Notes: generated by a model not told the origin, from the sequence alone. Numbered from the stretch's first letter, positions 43,722-52,276 are shown. The stretch: 64,000 nt of DNA from Nocardioides plantarum (GCF_006346395.1 NZ_VDMS01000002.1:558001-622000), one strand, 5' to 3'. A program made the numbers and translations.

Positions 43722-44270
43722 TCAGGCTGCGGCGGGCTCGAACGCGGCGAGGGCGTTGACGACGGCCAGGAAGCGCTCGAGCACGTCGACGTCGGTCAGC
43801 GGGTCGACCTCGAGGACCGACTGCGACACGATGCCGCCGTCGATGGCGACCGCACCGGCGATACCGGCGGAGCGGACGGTGTCGGCGTGGGCCCACTTGC
43901 CGCCGTACGGCGTGGGGGTGGTGCCGATGACACCGACGGGCTTGCCGACGATGGCGCCGACGCCGTAGGGACGCGACAGCCAGTCGATGGCGTTGTTGAG
44001 CACGGCGGGCATGGTGCCGTTGTACTCGGGGGTGACGACGAGGACGGCGTCCGAGGCGCCGACGAGCTCGCGCAGCGCGACGGCGGTGGCCGGGGTGGCG
44101 GTGGCGTCGAGGTTCTCCTCGTAGAAGGGGATCTCGCCGAGGTGGTCGGCGATCACGAGCTCGACGCCCTCGGGGGCGCGGTCGCGGAGCAGCTCGGCGA
44201 CCTTGCGGTTGGTGGACTCGGCGCGCAGGCTTCCGACGAGGACGGCGACGCGGGTGCTGGGAGTAGTCAT
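43722..44270 (-). CDS. NADPH-dependent FMN reductase family protein
   Basis: The 182-residue flavodoxin-fold protein has the FMN phosphate-binding start VGSLRAESTNRKVA at residues 12-25 and the TPEYNGTMPAVLNNAIDWLSRP segment near 78, typical of NADPH-dependent FMN reductases and azoreductase- or quinone-reductase-like enzymes. It probably reduces quinones, azo compounds or chromate in the cytoplasm; the substrate is unknown. The divergent TetR gene and a perfect palindrome ten bases upstream of the start codon suggest ligand-induced expression. Confidence 0.9.
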   Translation of the reverse strand: MTTPSTRVAVLVGSLRAESTNRKVAELLRDRAPEGVELVIADHLGEIPFYEENLDATATPATAVALRELVGASDAVLVVTPEYNGTMPAVLNNAIDWLSRPYGVGAIVGKPVGVIGTTPTPYGGKWAHADTVRSAGIAGAVAIDGGIVSQSVLEVDPLTDVDVLERFLAVVNALAAFEPAAA

Positions 44271-44278
44271 GCCTGCTC

Positions 44279-44298
44279 AAACGGACCGCAGTCCGTTT
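44279..44298. promoter_or_regulatory. Perfect TetR-type operator between the FMN reductase and tetR genes
   Basis: AAACGGACCGCAGTCCGTTT is a perfect 8-bp inverted repeat with a 4-base spacer, eight bases upstream of the reductase start codon and 79 bp from the tetR start. Confidence 0.7.
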
Positions 44299-44376
44299 CT
44301 ATTCCGTCCCACGGAGGATTGTTTCTCACCCCGCTGGTCGCCCCGGTCGGGGCCCCGGCCTGGCTACGGTTCAGGC

Positions 44377-44973
44377 ATGGACGCGTTCCGGCTGCTGCCG
44401 CTCGCCGGGGAGCCACCCGCCGAGCGGTCCGACGCCGCCCGCAACCGTGAGGCGCTGCTGCGCGCCGCCGCCGAGCTGGTCGACCACTGCAGCGTCGAGA
44501 ACGTCACCATGGACGCCGTCGCCCAGCGCGCCGGCGTCGGCAAGGGCACCGTGTTCCGCCGGTTCGAGAGCCGCGAGGGCCTGATGGCGGCCCTGCTCGA
44601 CCACTCCGAGTCGGAGTGGCAGGCCAGCGTCATCTCCGGCCCCCCACCGCTGGGACCCGGCGCTCCCCCGCTGGAGCGCCTGCACGCCTTCGGTCGCTCG
44701 CGCATCGAGACGACGCTGACCCACGCCGCGCTGATCCGGGCGGCCGGCCGCACCGGCACCCGCGCGTACGCCGCCGCCGCCTTCGCCGCGATGCACGTGC
44801 GCTACCTGCTCGCCCAGCTCGGCGCGCACGGCGACCTCGGCTACCTCGCGACCGCCCTGCTCGCCCCGTTCGAGATCCCGATCCTCGAGCAGCAGCTCGT
44901 GCTCGAGCAACGCCCGGTCGAGGAGGTCCAGGCCGGCTGGGAGGACCTCGTACGCCGCGTCGTCGCCGGATGA
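44377..44973 (+). CDS. TetR-family transcriptional regulator
   Basis: The 198-residue regulator has an N-terminal helix-turn-helix (TMDAVAQRAGVGKGTVFRRF, about residues 43-62) and a helical ligand-binding domain. It probably represses the divergent FMN reductase gene and itself through the AAACGGAC palindrome. ATG at 44377 is the first start giving the usual ~25 residues before the DNA-binding domain. Its 3' end nearly touches the convergent kinase-like gene. Confidence 0.88.
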   Translation: MDAFRLLPLAGEPPAERSDAARNREALLRAAAELVDHCSVENVTMDAVAQRAGVGKGTVFRRFESREGLMAALLDHSESEWQASVISGPPPLGPGAPPLERLHAFGRSRIETTLTHAALIRAAGRTGTRAYAAAAFAAMHVRYLLAQLGAHGDLGYLATALLAPFEIPILEQQLVLEQRPVEEVQAGWEDLVRRVVAG

Positions 44974-44977
44974 TCGC

Positions 44978-45484
44978 CTAGGACGCGAGCCACGCCTCGA
45001 GCTCGCGCGGCGAGCGGAACCGGAGCGTGCGCAGGTGCGGCCGCACCGCCGTACGCCGCGCGATGAGGTGGCGCCGCTCGTCGAAGGTGGTCACGGCGTG
45101 CCAGAACGGGTGGGCGGACGACGCCCAGTCACGCCAGCGCTCGCGGTTGCCGCCGAAGACCGGCCGTCGCGACCACGACCGTCGCCAGGAGCGTCGGAAC
45201 AGCCGCGGCAGGACGACCCGGCGCGGGTAGTCGAGCCAGACCACGGTGTCGGCGCGCGACCACATCAGCTCCCGCACCTGCGGGGGACCCCAGGAGTCGA
45301 TCACCCAGTCGTCGGTGCCGACGATCCGCTCCACCTCGGCCACGAACCCCGGCCGTGTCGACCAGCCGGGGCCGATCGCCAGCACGTCCATCTCGTGGAA
45401 GGCCAGCCCGTGGCGCTCGGCGATCCGACGGCCGGCCGTCGTCTTGCCCGCACCCGACATCGCGACCACCAGGACCCGCCTCAT
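44978..45484 (-). CDS. Adenylate kinase-like P-loop protein
   Basis: The 168-residue protein has a Walker A motif AMSGAGKTT at residues 8-16 and a DVLAIGPGW segment near 33. VVWLDYPRRVVLPRLFRRS near 80 is typical of the small P-loop kinases related to topology-modulation protein FlaR and shikimate kinase, usually annotated as adenylate kinase-like. The substrate is unknown. It lies 33 bp downstream in orientation from cimA's stop region but reads the same strand, so it is upstream of nothing else: its own promoter would have to lie in or near cimA, or it is read through from cimA. Confidence 0.75.
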   Translation of the reverse strand: MRRVLVVAMSGAGKTTAGRRIAERHGLAFHEMDVLAIGPGWSTRPGFVAEVERIVGTDDWVIDSWGPPQVRELMWSRADTVVWLDYPRRVVLPRLFRRSWRRSWSRRPVFGGNRERWRDWASSAHPFWHAVTTFDERRHLIARRTAVRPHLRTLRFRSPRELEAWLAS

Positions 45485-45517
45485 CAGCCCTCGACCAGCC
45501 CTCGACCAGCCATCGGC

Positions 45518-47113
45518 TCAGTCCTGGTGGTGGCGGCGCAGCCCGTAGGTCAGCCCGTCGAGCAGGGCCTCCCACGAGGCCTCGACGACGTTGTGGCCGA
45601 CGCCGACCGTGACCCAGGACGACGCCCCGTCGGAGGTCTCGATGAGGACCCGGGTGATCGCGTCGGTGCCGTGGCCCTGGTCGAGGATGCGGACCTTGTA
45701 GTCGACCAGCTCGAACTTCGCGACCTCGGGGAACGCCTGGACGATGGCGGTGCGCAGCGCTGAGTCGAGCGCGTTGACGGGACCGTTGCCCTCGCCGGTG
45801 ACGACGTAGCGCACGCCCTCGGCGGTGAGCTTGACCGTCGCCTCGGAGACCGCCTCGTCGAGCGCGCCGCGGTTGGCCAGGGTCTCGGTGATGACCCGCC
45901 ACGACTCCACCTCGACGTACGCCGGGCGGCGCCCCTCGACCTCCTCGACGAGCATCAGCTCGAACGAGGCGTCGGCCGCCTCGAACGTGTAGCCGCGCTG
46001 CTCCATCGCCTTGACCCGGTCGGTCACCCGCGTCACGAGCTCCCGGTCACCGGACAGGTCGAAGCCGAGCTCGCGGCCCTTGAGCTCGATCGAGGCGCGC
46101 CCGGCCATGTCGGAGACGAGCAGGCGCATGTCGTTGCCGACGCCGGTCGGGTCCATGTGCTGGTAGAGGTCGGGGTCGACCTTGATCGCACTGGCGTGCA
46201 GGCCGGCCTTGTGGGCGAACGCGGAGGTGCCGACGTAGGGCTGGCGCGAGGCCGGCGCGAAGTTGGTGACGTCGGCGACGGCGTGGGCGATGCGGGTCGA
46301 CTCCTTGAGCAGGCCCGACGGCAGCACCTGGCGGTCGAGCTTGAGCTCGAGGTTGGCGACCACCGAGATCAGGTCGGCGTTGCCGGTGCGCTCGCCGTAG
46401 CCGTTGAGGCAGCCCTGCACGTGCGTGGCGCCGGCCTCGACGGCCGCCAGGGTGTTGGCGACCGCGCACCCGGTGTCGTTGTGGCAGTGGATGCCGACCC
46501 GGACGTCGGTGGTCTCGATGACGTCGTGGACGACGTCGGACACCCACGGCGGGAGCATGCCGCCGTTGGTGTCGCACAGGGCGATCACCTCGGCCCCGGC
46601 GTCGTACGCCGTGCGCAGCACCTCGAGCGCGTAGGCGCGGTTGCGGCGGTAGCCGTCGAAGAAGTGCTCGGCGTCGAGGAACACCTGCTGGCCCTCGGCC
46701 CTGAGGTGGCTGACGGTGTCGCGGATCATCTCGAGGTTCCCCTCGAGCGTGGTGCGCAGGGCGAGCTGGACATGCCGGTCGTGCGACTTGGCGACCAGCG
46801 TGACGACCCCGGCGCCGCTGTCGCGCAGCGCGGCGACCTGCGGGTCGTCGGCCGCGCGTACGCCGGCCTTGCGGGTCGCGCCGAACGCCGCCAGCCGGGC
46901 GTGGCGCAGGTCGAGCTCGTGCACGGCCCGGCGGAAGAACTCGGTGTCCTTGGGGTTGGCGCCCGGCCAGCCGCCCTCGATGTAGCCGACGCCGAGCCCG
47001 TCGAGCTGACGCGCGATGGTCAGCTTGTCGGCGACGGAGAGGTTGAGCCCCTCCTGCTGCGCGCCGTCGCGCAGCGTCGTGTCGTAGACGTGGAAGGCGC
47101 CGTGCAGGTCCAT
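45518..47113 (-). CDS. cimA: (R)-citramalate synthase
   Basis: CimA condenses pyruvate with acetyl-CoA to citramalate, giving a threonine-independent route to 2-oxobutyrate and isoleucine. The 531-residue protein has the HMGL-like catalytic TIM barrel (DTTLRDGAQ at residues 11-19, CDTNGG near 200, HCHNDTGCAVAN near 225). A C-terminal LeuA-type allosteric domain (from about residue 405) follows, the site where isoleucine feedback inhibition would act. It is preceded by a probable ribosome-mediated attenuator with an Ile-rich leader peptide, which independently supports the isoleucine role. LeuCD in this window act on citramalate in the next step. Confidence 0.94.
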   Translation of the reverse strand: MDLHGAFHVYDTTLRDGAQQEGLNLSVADKLTIARQLDGLGVGYIEGGWPGANPKDTEFFRRAVHELDLRHARLAAFGATRKAGVRAADDPQVAALRDSGAGVVTLVAKSHDRHVQLALRTTLEGNLEMIRDTVSHLRAEGQQVFLDAEHFFDGYRRNRAYALEVLRTAYDAGAEVIALCDTNGGMLPPWVSDVVHDVIETTDVRVGIHCHNDTGCAVANTLAAVEAGATHVQGCLNGYGERTGNADLISVVANLELKLDRQVLPSGLLKESTRIAHAVADVTNFAPASRQPYVGTSAFAHKAGLHASAIKVDPDLYQHMDPTGVGNDMRLLVSDMAGRASIELKGRELGFDLSGDRELVTRVTDRVKAMEQRGYTFEAADASFELMLVEEVEGRRPAYVEVESWRVITETLANRGALDEAVSEATVKLTAEGVRYVVTGEGNGPVNALDSALRTAIVQAFPEVAKFELVDYKVRILDQGHGTDAITRVLIETSDGASSWVTVGVGHNVVEASWEALLDGLTYGLRRHHQD

Positions 47114-47153
47114 CGGTCAGCTCTCTGGTCGGGTGGTGCGGTGCTCCGGGCAA

Positions 47154-47207
47154 CAAAAAACCTCCCGGGGAGACGGGAGGTGGCGCACCGAGCGGGGCTC
47201 GGTGCGC
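47154..47207 (-). promoter_or_regulatory. Attenuator of cimA: hairpin plus intrinsic terminator
   Basis: On the minus strand the leader stop codon is overlapped by a perfect 11-bp hairpin (GCGCACCGAGC, loop CCC, its complement; 47183-47207). It is followed by a terminator hairpin CCTCCCG...CGGGAGG and a run of six T (47154-47180). The order leader peptide, hairpin, terminator, cimA is that of amino acid biosynthetic attenuators. CGCACC in the leader (47222-47227) can pair with GGTGCG of the first hairpin, a possible alternative structure. Confidence 0.75.
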
Positions 47208-47284
47208 TAGCGAATGATGATGGTGCGGTGCTGCATGGCGACCATCGTGCCACGCACAGATCGCGACAGGACTCGGATCCACAT
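47207..47284 (-). CDS. Isoleucine-rich leader peptide of cimA
   Basis: A 25-codon reading frame starts at the ATG at 47282-47284, preceded by GGGAGA five bases upstream, and ends at TAG at 47207-47209. Near its end it has three consecutive isoleucine codons (ATC ATC ATT) just before the stop and hairpin, plus another Ile and several Val and Leu codons earlier. Ribosome stalling at the Ile codons under isoleucine shortage would alter folding of the attenuator and let transcription enter cimA. The function is inferred from structure. A shorter start at 47245 is possible. Confidence 0.75.
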   Translation of the reverse strand: MWIRVLSRSVRGTMVAMQHRTIIIR

Positions 47285-47452
47285 GCCGGTCTCCCTGGCC
47301 TGCGCCCTCACCCCCGCCCACGTCGACCACACGGCGCACGCCGGTCGGCGCCGGCCGCCGAGCCGGTCGGCCTCGCGATGCTGGGTTCGCGGCAGCGTAG
47401 CCAGGCGGCGCGCGGCCGCGGCTCGAGCCGGCGGTGAGCGGCCAGACCAGTA

Positions 47453-47468
47453 TTGAGCGGTCGCTCAA
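47453..47468. promoter_or_regulatory. TetR-type operator over the -35 region
   Basis: TTGAGCGGTCGCTCAA is a near-perfect 16-bp palindrome 20 bp before the TetR start. Its TTGAGC can act as -35 box for TACCGT at 47477-47482 (18-bp spacer), so autoregulation is likely; the GTG start then lies six bases after the -10 box. Confidence 0.65.
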
Positions 47469-47488
47469 CGGCGGCGTACCGTGGCGGG

Positions 47489-48121
47489 GTGACCGACACC
47501 CGCCAGAAGCTGATCGAGGCCACCGCCGAGACCCTGCGCAAGGACGGCATCGCCGGGCTGTCGGCCCGCTCGGTCGCGGCCCGCGCCGAGGTCAACCAGG
47601 CCCTGGTCTTCTACCACTTCGGCACGATGCCCGAGCTGATCCAGGCCGCCACCCGGGCCGCCGTCGACGAGAACGTCATCTACTACCGCGAGCAGTTCGC
47701 CCAGATCGGCTCGCTGCGCGAGCTCCTCGAGGTCGGCCGCGAGCTCCACGACCGCGAGCACACCACCGGCAACATCGCCGTGATGGCCCAGCTCCTGGCC
47801 GGCGCCCAGCAGGACCTGCTGCTCGCCGAGGCCGGGCGCTACGCGATGGCGCGCTGGTGCGAGCAGATCGAGGCCGTCGTCCGCCGGCTCATGGAGGACA
47901 GCCCGCTGGCCGGGGTCGTCGACCCGGCCGGGCTCGCGTCGATGATCAGTGCGGTCTTCGTCGGGCTGGAGCTCTACGACGGCGTCGACCCGGTGGGCTC
48001 GCGCGCCGCCCTCGACGCCGTCGAGCGGCTGGTCGTGCTGGTCGACGTCGTCGACGACCTCGGCCCGGTCGCGAGCCGGGCGTTGAGGTCCCGGCTCAAG
48101 AAGGCGTCCGCCGCCCGCTGA
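47489..48121 (+). CDS. TetR-family transcriptional regulator
   Basis: The 210-residue regulator has an N-terminal helix-turn-helix (GLSARSVAARAEVNQALVFYHF, about residues 24-45) and a helical ligand domain. The GTG at 47489 gives VTDTRQKLIEATAE, the usual start, and has no ribosome binding site, in keeping with a leaderless message. The target is uncertain: the nearest divergent gene is cimA, which has its own attenuator, and the convergent neighbour is the kinase gene. Autoregulation via the palindrome is the best-supported prediction. Confidence 0.88.
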   Translation: MTDTRQKLIEATAETLRKDGIAGLSARSVAARAEVNQALVFYHFGTMPELIQAATRAAVDENVIYYREQFAQIGSLRELLEVGRELHDREHTTGNIAVMAQLLAGAQQDLLLAEAGRYAMARWCEQIEAVVRRLMEDSPLAGVVDPAGLASMISAVFVGLELYDGVDPVGSRAALDAVERLVVLVDVVDDLGPVASRALRSRLKKASAAR

Positions 48122-48152
48122 CGAGATCGGCCGGGGTGGCGACTACCCGCGC

Positions 48153-49976
48153 CTACGTCGACGAGAACGGCTGGTCGGTGCCGGGCACCCAGGACGGGCC
48201 GCGCGCGTCGACGTAGGCGCCGGCCACGACCGCCAGCGCGAGCACCACACCGGTGGCGAGCAGCCACGACCCGGCCCGCCGGCTGAGCGGGTCGACGACC
48301 CGGCCGACCGGTCCGCGCAGGCGGCTGCCGCCGGGACCCCACCACAGCGCGAGGGCCGACACGAGACCGGTGACGAACAGGCTGACCGGCACTGCGGCCG
48401 CCACGGCGTAGCAGACCAGGGCGGCGGCGACGCCGAGCCCGCCGGCCCAGGCGAGCAGCATCGTGGCGCCCGGGATCGACTGAACCAGGTGCCAGGGCGC
48501 GTGGACGAGGAGCTGCGGGGCGTCGTACCACCGACGGCCGCGCAGCTGGCGACGCGCGCCGGCGGCCGAGGCGGCGAGCGACCCGCTGCGCAGCAGCCAC
48601 ACGCCCACCACCGCGACCCCGAGCGCGACCCACGGGACCAGGGCGGTCAGCGCACCGACGAGCAGTGCGCCCGCGACGACGAGGACCAGGCGACGCAGTC
48701 GCTCGGCGGCCGGGGTGCGGGGCGGGGCGGGGTCGGGCCAGGCAGCCTGCCAGGGAGCGGGAGCGGGCGGGGCGGCGTCGTGCCAGTACGCCGGCTCGGG
48801 AGCGGGGGCCGTCGGCATCGCCGGCGACGGCTCGCGCAGCGTCGGCGCGGGTGTGGGCGTGGGTGCTGGCTCGTGCCACGTCGGAGACTCGGGCGACGGG
48901 GCGTGCGGCGGCAGCACCAGCGTGCGCGGCGGGCCCGGGTCGAGCCCGGGCGGCAGCGGCTCGCGGGTGGTCGGGACGTCGTCGGCGTCGACGGTGTCGT
49001 CGTAGGAGGGCGTGTCGTCGTAGGAAGGCGTGTCGTGCGCCAGGGCGAGCGAGTCGGCGAAGGGGTCGATCTCCTGCACCGGACGGGTGATGCCCAGGGT
49101 GGGCGGCGCACCCAGCACCGGCGCCGGGCGCGTCGTCTGGGGCCGCAGCCACTCCAGCAGCTGCTCGAGCGTGGGTCGGCGCGACGGCTCGGGGTCGAGG
49201 GCCGCCGCGACGACGTCGCGCAGCGGGTCGGTGATGCCCCGCAGGTCGTGCTCGCCGCGCCGGACACGGTCCATGATCGCCATCGCCGGACCGCCGCCGA
49301 AGGGCCCGGAGCCGGTGGCGGCGAACGCGACGGTCGCGGCCCAGGAGTGCAGGTCGGAGGCCGCGCTCGCGTCGTCGCCGTAGAGGATCTCGGGGGCCAG
49401 GTAGCCGGGCGTGCCGAGCAGCCATCCGGTGTGGGTGAGGCGGGGGTCGTCGGCGACGCGGGCCAGGCCGAAGTCGATGAGGATCGGGGTGCGACCCTCC
49501 ATCAGCACGTTGGACGGCTTGACGTCGCGGTGCAGCACCCCGACCGCGTGCACCGAGGCCAGCCCCTCGGCGAGGCACCCCGCGAACCACAGCAGGTCGG
49601 CGCCGGCGATCGGCCCCTCCTGCCGGACGTGGTCGTGCAGGGAGAGACCGGGCACGTAGCGGGTCGCGACGTAGGGCACCTCGGCCCACGGGTCGGCGTC
49701 GACGATCTCGGCGACCCAGCGGCTGCGGATGCGTCCGAGCGACGCCACCTCGCGCCCCAGTCGCTGGCGGGCCTCGTCGTCGCCGACGATGTGGGGTCGC
49801 ATCACCTTCAGCGCGACCCGCGTGTCGTCGTCGTCGCGCCGCGCGAGGTGGACGACCCCCATGCCGCCCTCGCCGATCTTGGCCAGCAGCGTGTAGGGCC
49901 CGACCCGTCGCGACGCCTGCGGGCCCGGTGAGACCTGCGGGACCGGTGGTCCGTCGTACTGCGGCTGGGTCGTCAC
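48153..49976 (-). CDS. Membrane Ser/Thr protein kinase
   Basis: The 607-residue protein has an N-terminal eukaryote-type kinase domain (about residues 26-290). It includes GEGGMG at 35-40, the ATP-binding Lys57, the catalytic HRDVKPSN at 149-156, the DFG at 168-170 and GTPGYLAPE near 188. A Pro-rich linker of about 150 residues follows, then about five transmembrane helices between residues ~440 and ~595. PASTA or other extracellular sensor repeats are absent, so the signal may be sensed in the membrane or by partner proteins. The GTG at 49974-49976 is the start. Targets are unknown; the neighbours are iron uptake genes on the other strand. Confidence 0.92.
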   Translation of the reverse strand: MTTQPQYDGPPVPQVSPGPQASRRVGPYTLLAKIGEGGMGVVHLARRDDDDTRVALKVMRPHIVGDDEARQRLGREVASLGRIRSRWVAEIVDADPWAEVPYVATRYVPGLSLHDHVRQEGPIAGADLLWFAGCLAEGLASVHAVGVLHRDVKPSNVLMEGRTPILIDFGLARVADDPRLTHTGWLLGTPGYLAPEILYGDDASAASDLHSWAATVAFAATGSGPFGGGPAMAIMDRVRRGEHDLRGITDPLRDVVAAALDPEPSRRPTLEQLLEWLRPQTTRPAPVLGAPPTLGITRPVQEIDPFADSLALAHDTPSYDDTPSYDDTVDADDVPTTREPLPPGLDPGPPRTLVLPPHAPSPESPTWHEPAPTPTPAPTLREPSPAMPTAPAPEPAYWHDAAPPAPAPWQAAWPDPAPPRTPAAERLRRLVLVVAGALLVGALTALVPWVALGVAVVGVWLLRSGSLAASAAGARRQLRGRRWYDAPQLLVHAPWHLVQSIPGATMLLAWAGGLGVAAALVCYAVAAAVPVSLFVTGLVSALALWWGPGGSRLRGPVGRVVDPLSRRAGSWLLATGVVLALAVVAGAYVDARGPSWVPGTDQPFSST

Positions 49977-50101
49977 GCAGCGAGGTTACCCGCGCCGGGG
50001 CCCGCGGACGCCGACCGACGCCGTACCCGCGTGGCCGAGCGGAGGCCGCGAACGGTCCGCAGGCGGTCCGCGAACGATCCGCGACCGGCCCACCGGTCGA
50101 G

Positions 50102-50120
50102 GGAGGTTAGGCTTACCTAT
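50102..50120. promoter_or_regulatory. DtxR/IdeR-type iron box upstream of the siderophore permease genes
   Basis: GGAGGTTAGGCTTACCTAT matches TTAGGTTAGGCTAACCTAA at 15 of 19 positions and ends one base before the GTG start of the first permease gene. Confidence 0.78.
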
Positions 50121-50121
50121 C

Positions 50122-51159
50122 GTGAGCACGCCGACCGCCCTCCCGACCACCCGGGAGGCGACCCCGCCGCGCCAGGGCTCGGTCCGCGGCCTGCTGGTCC
50201 TGGGGGCCGTGATCCTCGCGGCCTGCCTGCTCAGCCTGATGGTCGGCTCCAACGGCATCGCTCCCTGGCGGGTCCTGGAGCTGCTCGCGCACGGCGACGA
50301 CTCCCCCGAGTCGACGATCGTGCGCGAGCTGCGCACCTCGCGCACCGCGCTCTGCCTGGCCGTCGGCCTGTGCCTCGGCATCTCCGGCGCGCTCATGCAG
50401 GGCCACACCCGCAACCCGCTCGCCGACCCCGGGCTGCTGGGCGTGACGTCGGGCGCGGCGTTCGCCGTGGTCGTCGGCATCTACGCCTTCGGGGTCGACG
50501 ACCCGGTCAACTACGCGTGGTTCTCGCTCGTCGGTGCCGGTGCCGCCGCGGCTCTGGTCTTCGCGATCGGTACGACGCGAGGCGGGCCCGACCCCGTCAC
50601 CCTGGTCCTGGCCGGCACCGCCGTGAGTGCCCTGCTCGCCGCCGGCACGCAGACCGTGATCCTGCGCGACCTGGACGTCCTCGACGAGTACCGCGTGTGG
50701 GTGGTCGGCTCGGTCAACGGCGCCGACCTCGGCGTGCTGCTGCAGGTGTCGCCGTTCATGCTCGCGGGGCTGGTGCTCGCGGCGGCCTGCAGCCCCGGGC
50801 TCAACCTCCTCCAGCTCGGCGACGACGTCGCACGCTCCCTCGGCATGCGCCCGGGTCGCCACAAGCTCGGCGGCATCGCGGCGGTGATGCTGCTCGCCGG
50901 AGCCGCCACCGCGGCCGTCGGACCGATCTCGTTCGTCGGGCTCGTCGTCCCCCACGTGGCCCGGTGGGCCGCCGGCACCGACTACCGCTGGGTGGTCCCT
51001 TACGCCGGGCTCGTCGGCGCGCTGCTGATGGTGCTCGCCGACGTGCTCGGTCGCGTCGTCGTCCGCCCCGGCGAGCTGCAGGTCGGCATCGTGATGGCGC
51101 TCGTCGGCGGGCCCGTCTTCGTGATCCTCGTGCGCCGCACCCGGATGGTCCGACTGTGA
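50122..51159 (+). CDS. Iron-siderophore ABC transporter permease (FecCD family), first subunit
   Basis: This integral membrane subunit (345 residues) has about nine to ten helices. The FecCD signatures are GALMQGHTRNPLADPGLLGVTSGA near residue 88, LGMRPGRHKLGG near 240 and VGPISFVGLVVPHVAR near 268. It pairs with the next gene's product and the ATPase to import ferric siderophore. The GTG start directly follows the iron box. Downstream spacing to the second permease is ten bases, so they share one message. The binding lipoproteins are encoded 5 kb away. Confidence 0.95.
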   Translation: MSTPTALPTTREATPPRQGSVRGLLVLGAVILAACLLSLMVGSNGIAPWRVLELLAHGDDSPESTIVRELRTSRTALCLAVGLCLGISGALMQGHTRNPLADPGLLGVTSGAAFAVVVGIYAFGVDDPVNYAWFSLVGAGAAAALVFAIGTTRGGPDPVTLVLAGTAVSALLAAGTQTVILRDLDVLDEYRVWVVGSVNGADLGVLLQVSPFMLAGLVLAAACSPGLNLLQLGDDVARSLGMRPGRHKLGGIAAVMLLAGAATAAVGPISFVGLVVPHVARWAAGTDYRWVVPYAGLVGALLMVLADVLGRVVVRPGELQVGIVMALVGGPVFVILVRRTRMVRL

Positions 51160-51169
51160 GGGGTCCCCG

Positions 51170-52276
51170 ATGAGTGTCGAGGTCGAGGCACCGCTCGCCG
51201 AGAAGGTCACCGCCGTCGGCACCCCGATCCGGGTCGGCCCGCTGTCGTGGCAGGTGCCCGTGCGCTCGGCGACGATCGCGGTGGCCAGCCTCGGCGTGGT
51301 GTTCCTGCTGTTCTGCCTCGACCTCGGCCTCGGTGACGTCGACATCTCGCTGGGACGCACGATCCGCACCCTGTTCGGCTACAGCGACCCGGGCGCCGAG
51401 CTGATCATCACCGACCTGCGCCTGCCGCAGACCACCGTGGCCCTGCTGGTCGGGATGGCGCTCGGGCTCGCCGGTGCGCTCACCCAGACCTTCGCCCGCA
51501 ACCCGCTGGCCAGTCCCGACATCCTCGGTGTCACCGAGGGCGCCTCCGCCGGCGCCGTCGCCGTCATCGTGCTCGCCGGCAGCAGCGGCTTCGGTGGCGG
51601 CCTGGTCACCGGGCGCCTGCAGACGGTCGGCCTGCCGCTGGCGGCGTTCGCCGGCGGGCTGCTGACCGCGATGCTCCTCTACGCCCTGGCGTGGCGCCGC
51701 GGCATCGACGGCCAGCGGCTCGTGCTCATCGGCATCGGCATCGGTGCCGCGCTCACCGCGGTCGTCGAGTGGCTCCTCCTGCGCGCCCGCATCACCGACG
51801 CCCAGAGCGCCCAGGTGTGGCTCAACGGCTCGCTCAACTCACGCGGCTGGGACCAGGCGCGGCCCGTGGTCGTGGCCCTCGTGGTCCTGGTGCCGCTCTC
51901 GTTCTGGCTGGTGCGCCACCTCAACGCCCTGCAGCTCGGCGACGACTCCGCCCGCGTGCTCGGCGTACGCCTGCAGACGACGCAGCTGCTCGTCCTCGTC
52001 TGCGCCGTCGGGCTGGCCGCCGTGTCGGTCTCGGCGGTCGGGCCGCTCGAGTTCGTCGCCCTCGTCGTACCCCAGGTCGCGCTGCGGCTGGCCGGGGGCG
52101 CCCGGCCCCCGCTGCTGAGCTCGATGCTGCTCGGCGGGGCGCTGGTGCTGGGTGCCGACCTGGTGACCCGGGTCGTGATCCCGTTCTCGCTGCCCGCCGG
52201 TGTCGTCACCGCGGCCATCGGGGCGCCGTACCTCATCTACCTGCTCGTCCGAGCCAAACGGAAGGTCGCGGCATGA
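51170..52276 (+). CDS. Iron-siderophore ABC transporter permease (FecCD family), second subunit
   Basis: The 368-residue product is homologous to the preceding one, with LRLPQTTVALLVGMALGLAGALTQ-like sequence from residue 82, NPLASPDILGVTEGAS near 112 and VGPLEFVALVVPQVALRLAGG near 290. It has a cytoplasmic N-terminus of ~35 residues and about ten helices. The ATG at 51170 follows GAGGGGTCCCCG. Its stop overlaps the ATPase start (ATGA). The two different FecCD subunits indicate a heterodimeric importer like FepD/FepG. Confidence 0.95.
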   Translation: MSVEVEAPLAEKVTAVGTPIRVGPLSWQVPVRSATIAVASLGVVFLLFCLDLGLGDVDISLGRTIRTLFGYSDPGAELIITDLRLPQTTVALLVGMALGLAGALTQTFARNPLASPDILGVTEGASAGAVAVIVLAGSSGFGGGLVTGRLQTVGLPLAAFAGGLLTAMLLYALAWRRGIDGQRLVLIGIGIGAALTAVVEWLLLRARITDAQSAQVWLNGSLNSRGWDQARPVVVALVVLVPLSFWLVRHLNALQLGDDSARVLGVRLQTTQLLVLVCAVGLAAVSVSAVGPLEFVALVVPQVALRLAGGARPPLLSSMLLGGALVLGADLVTRVVIPFSLPAGVVTAAIGAPYLIYLLVRAKRKVAA

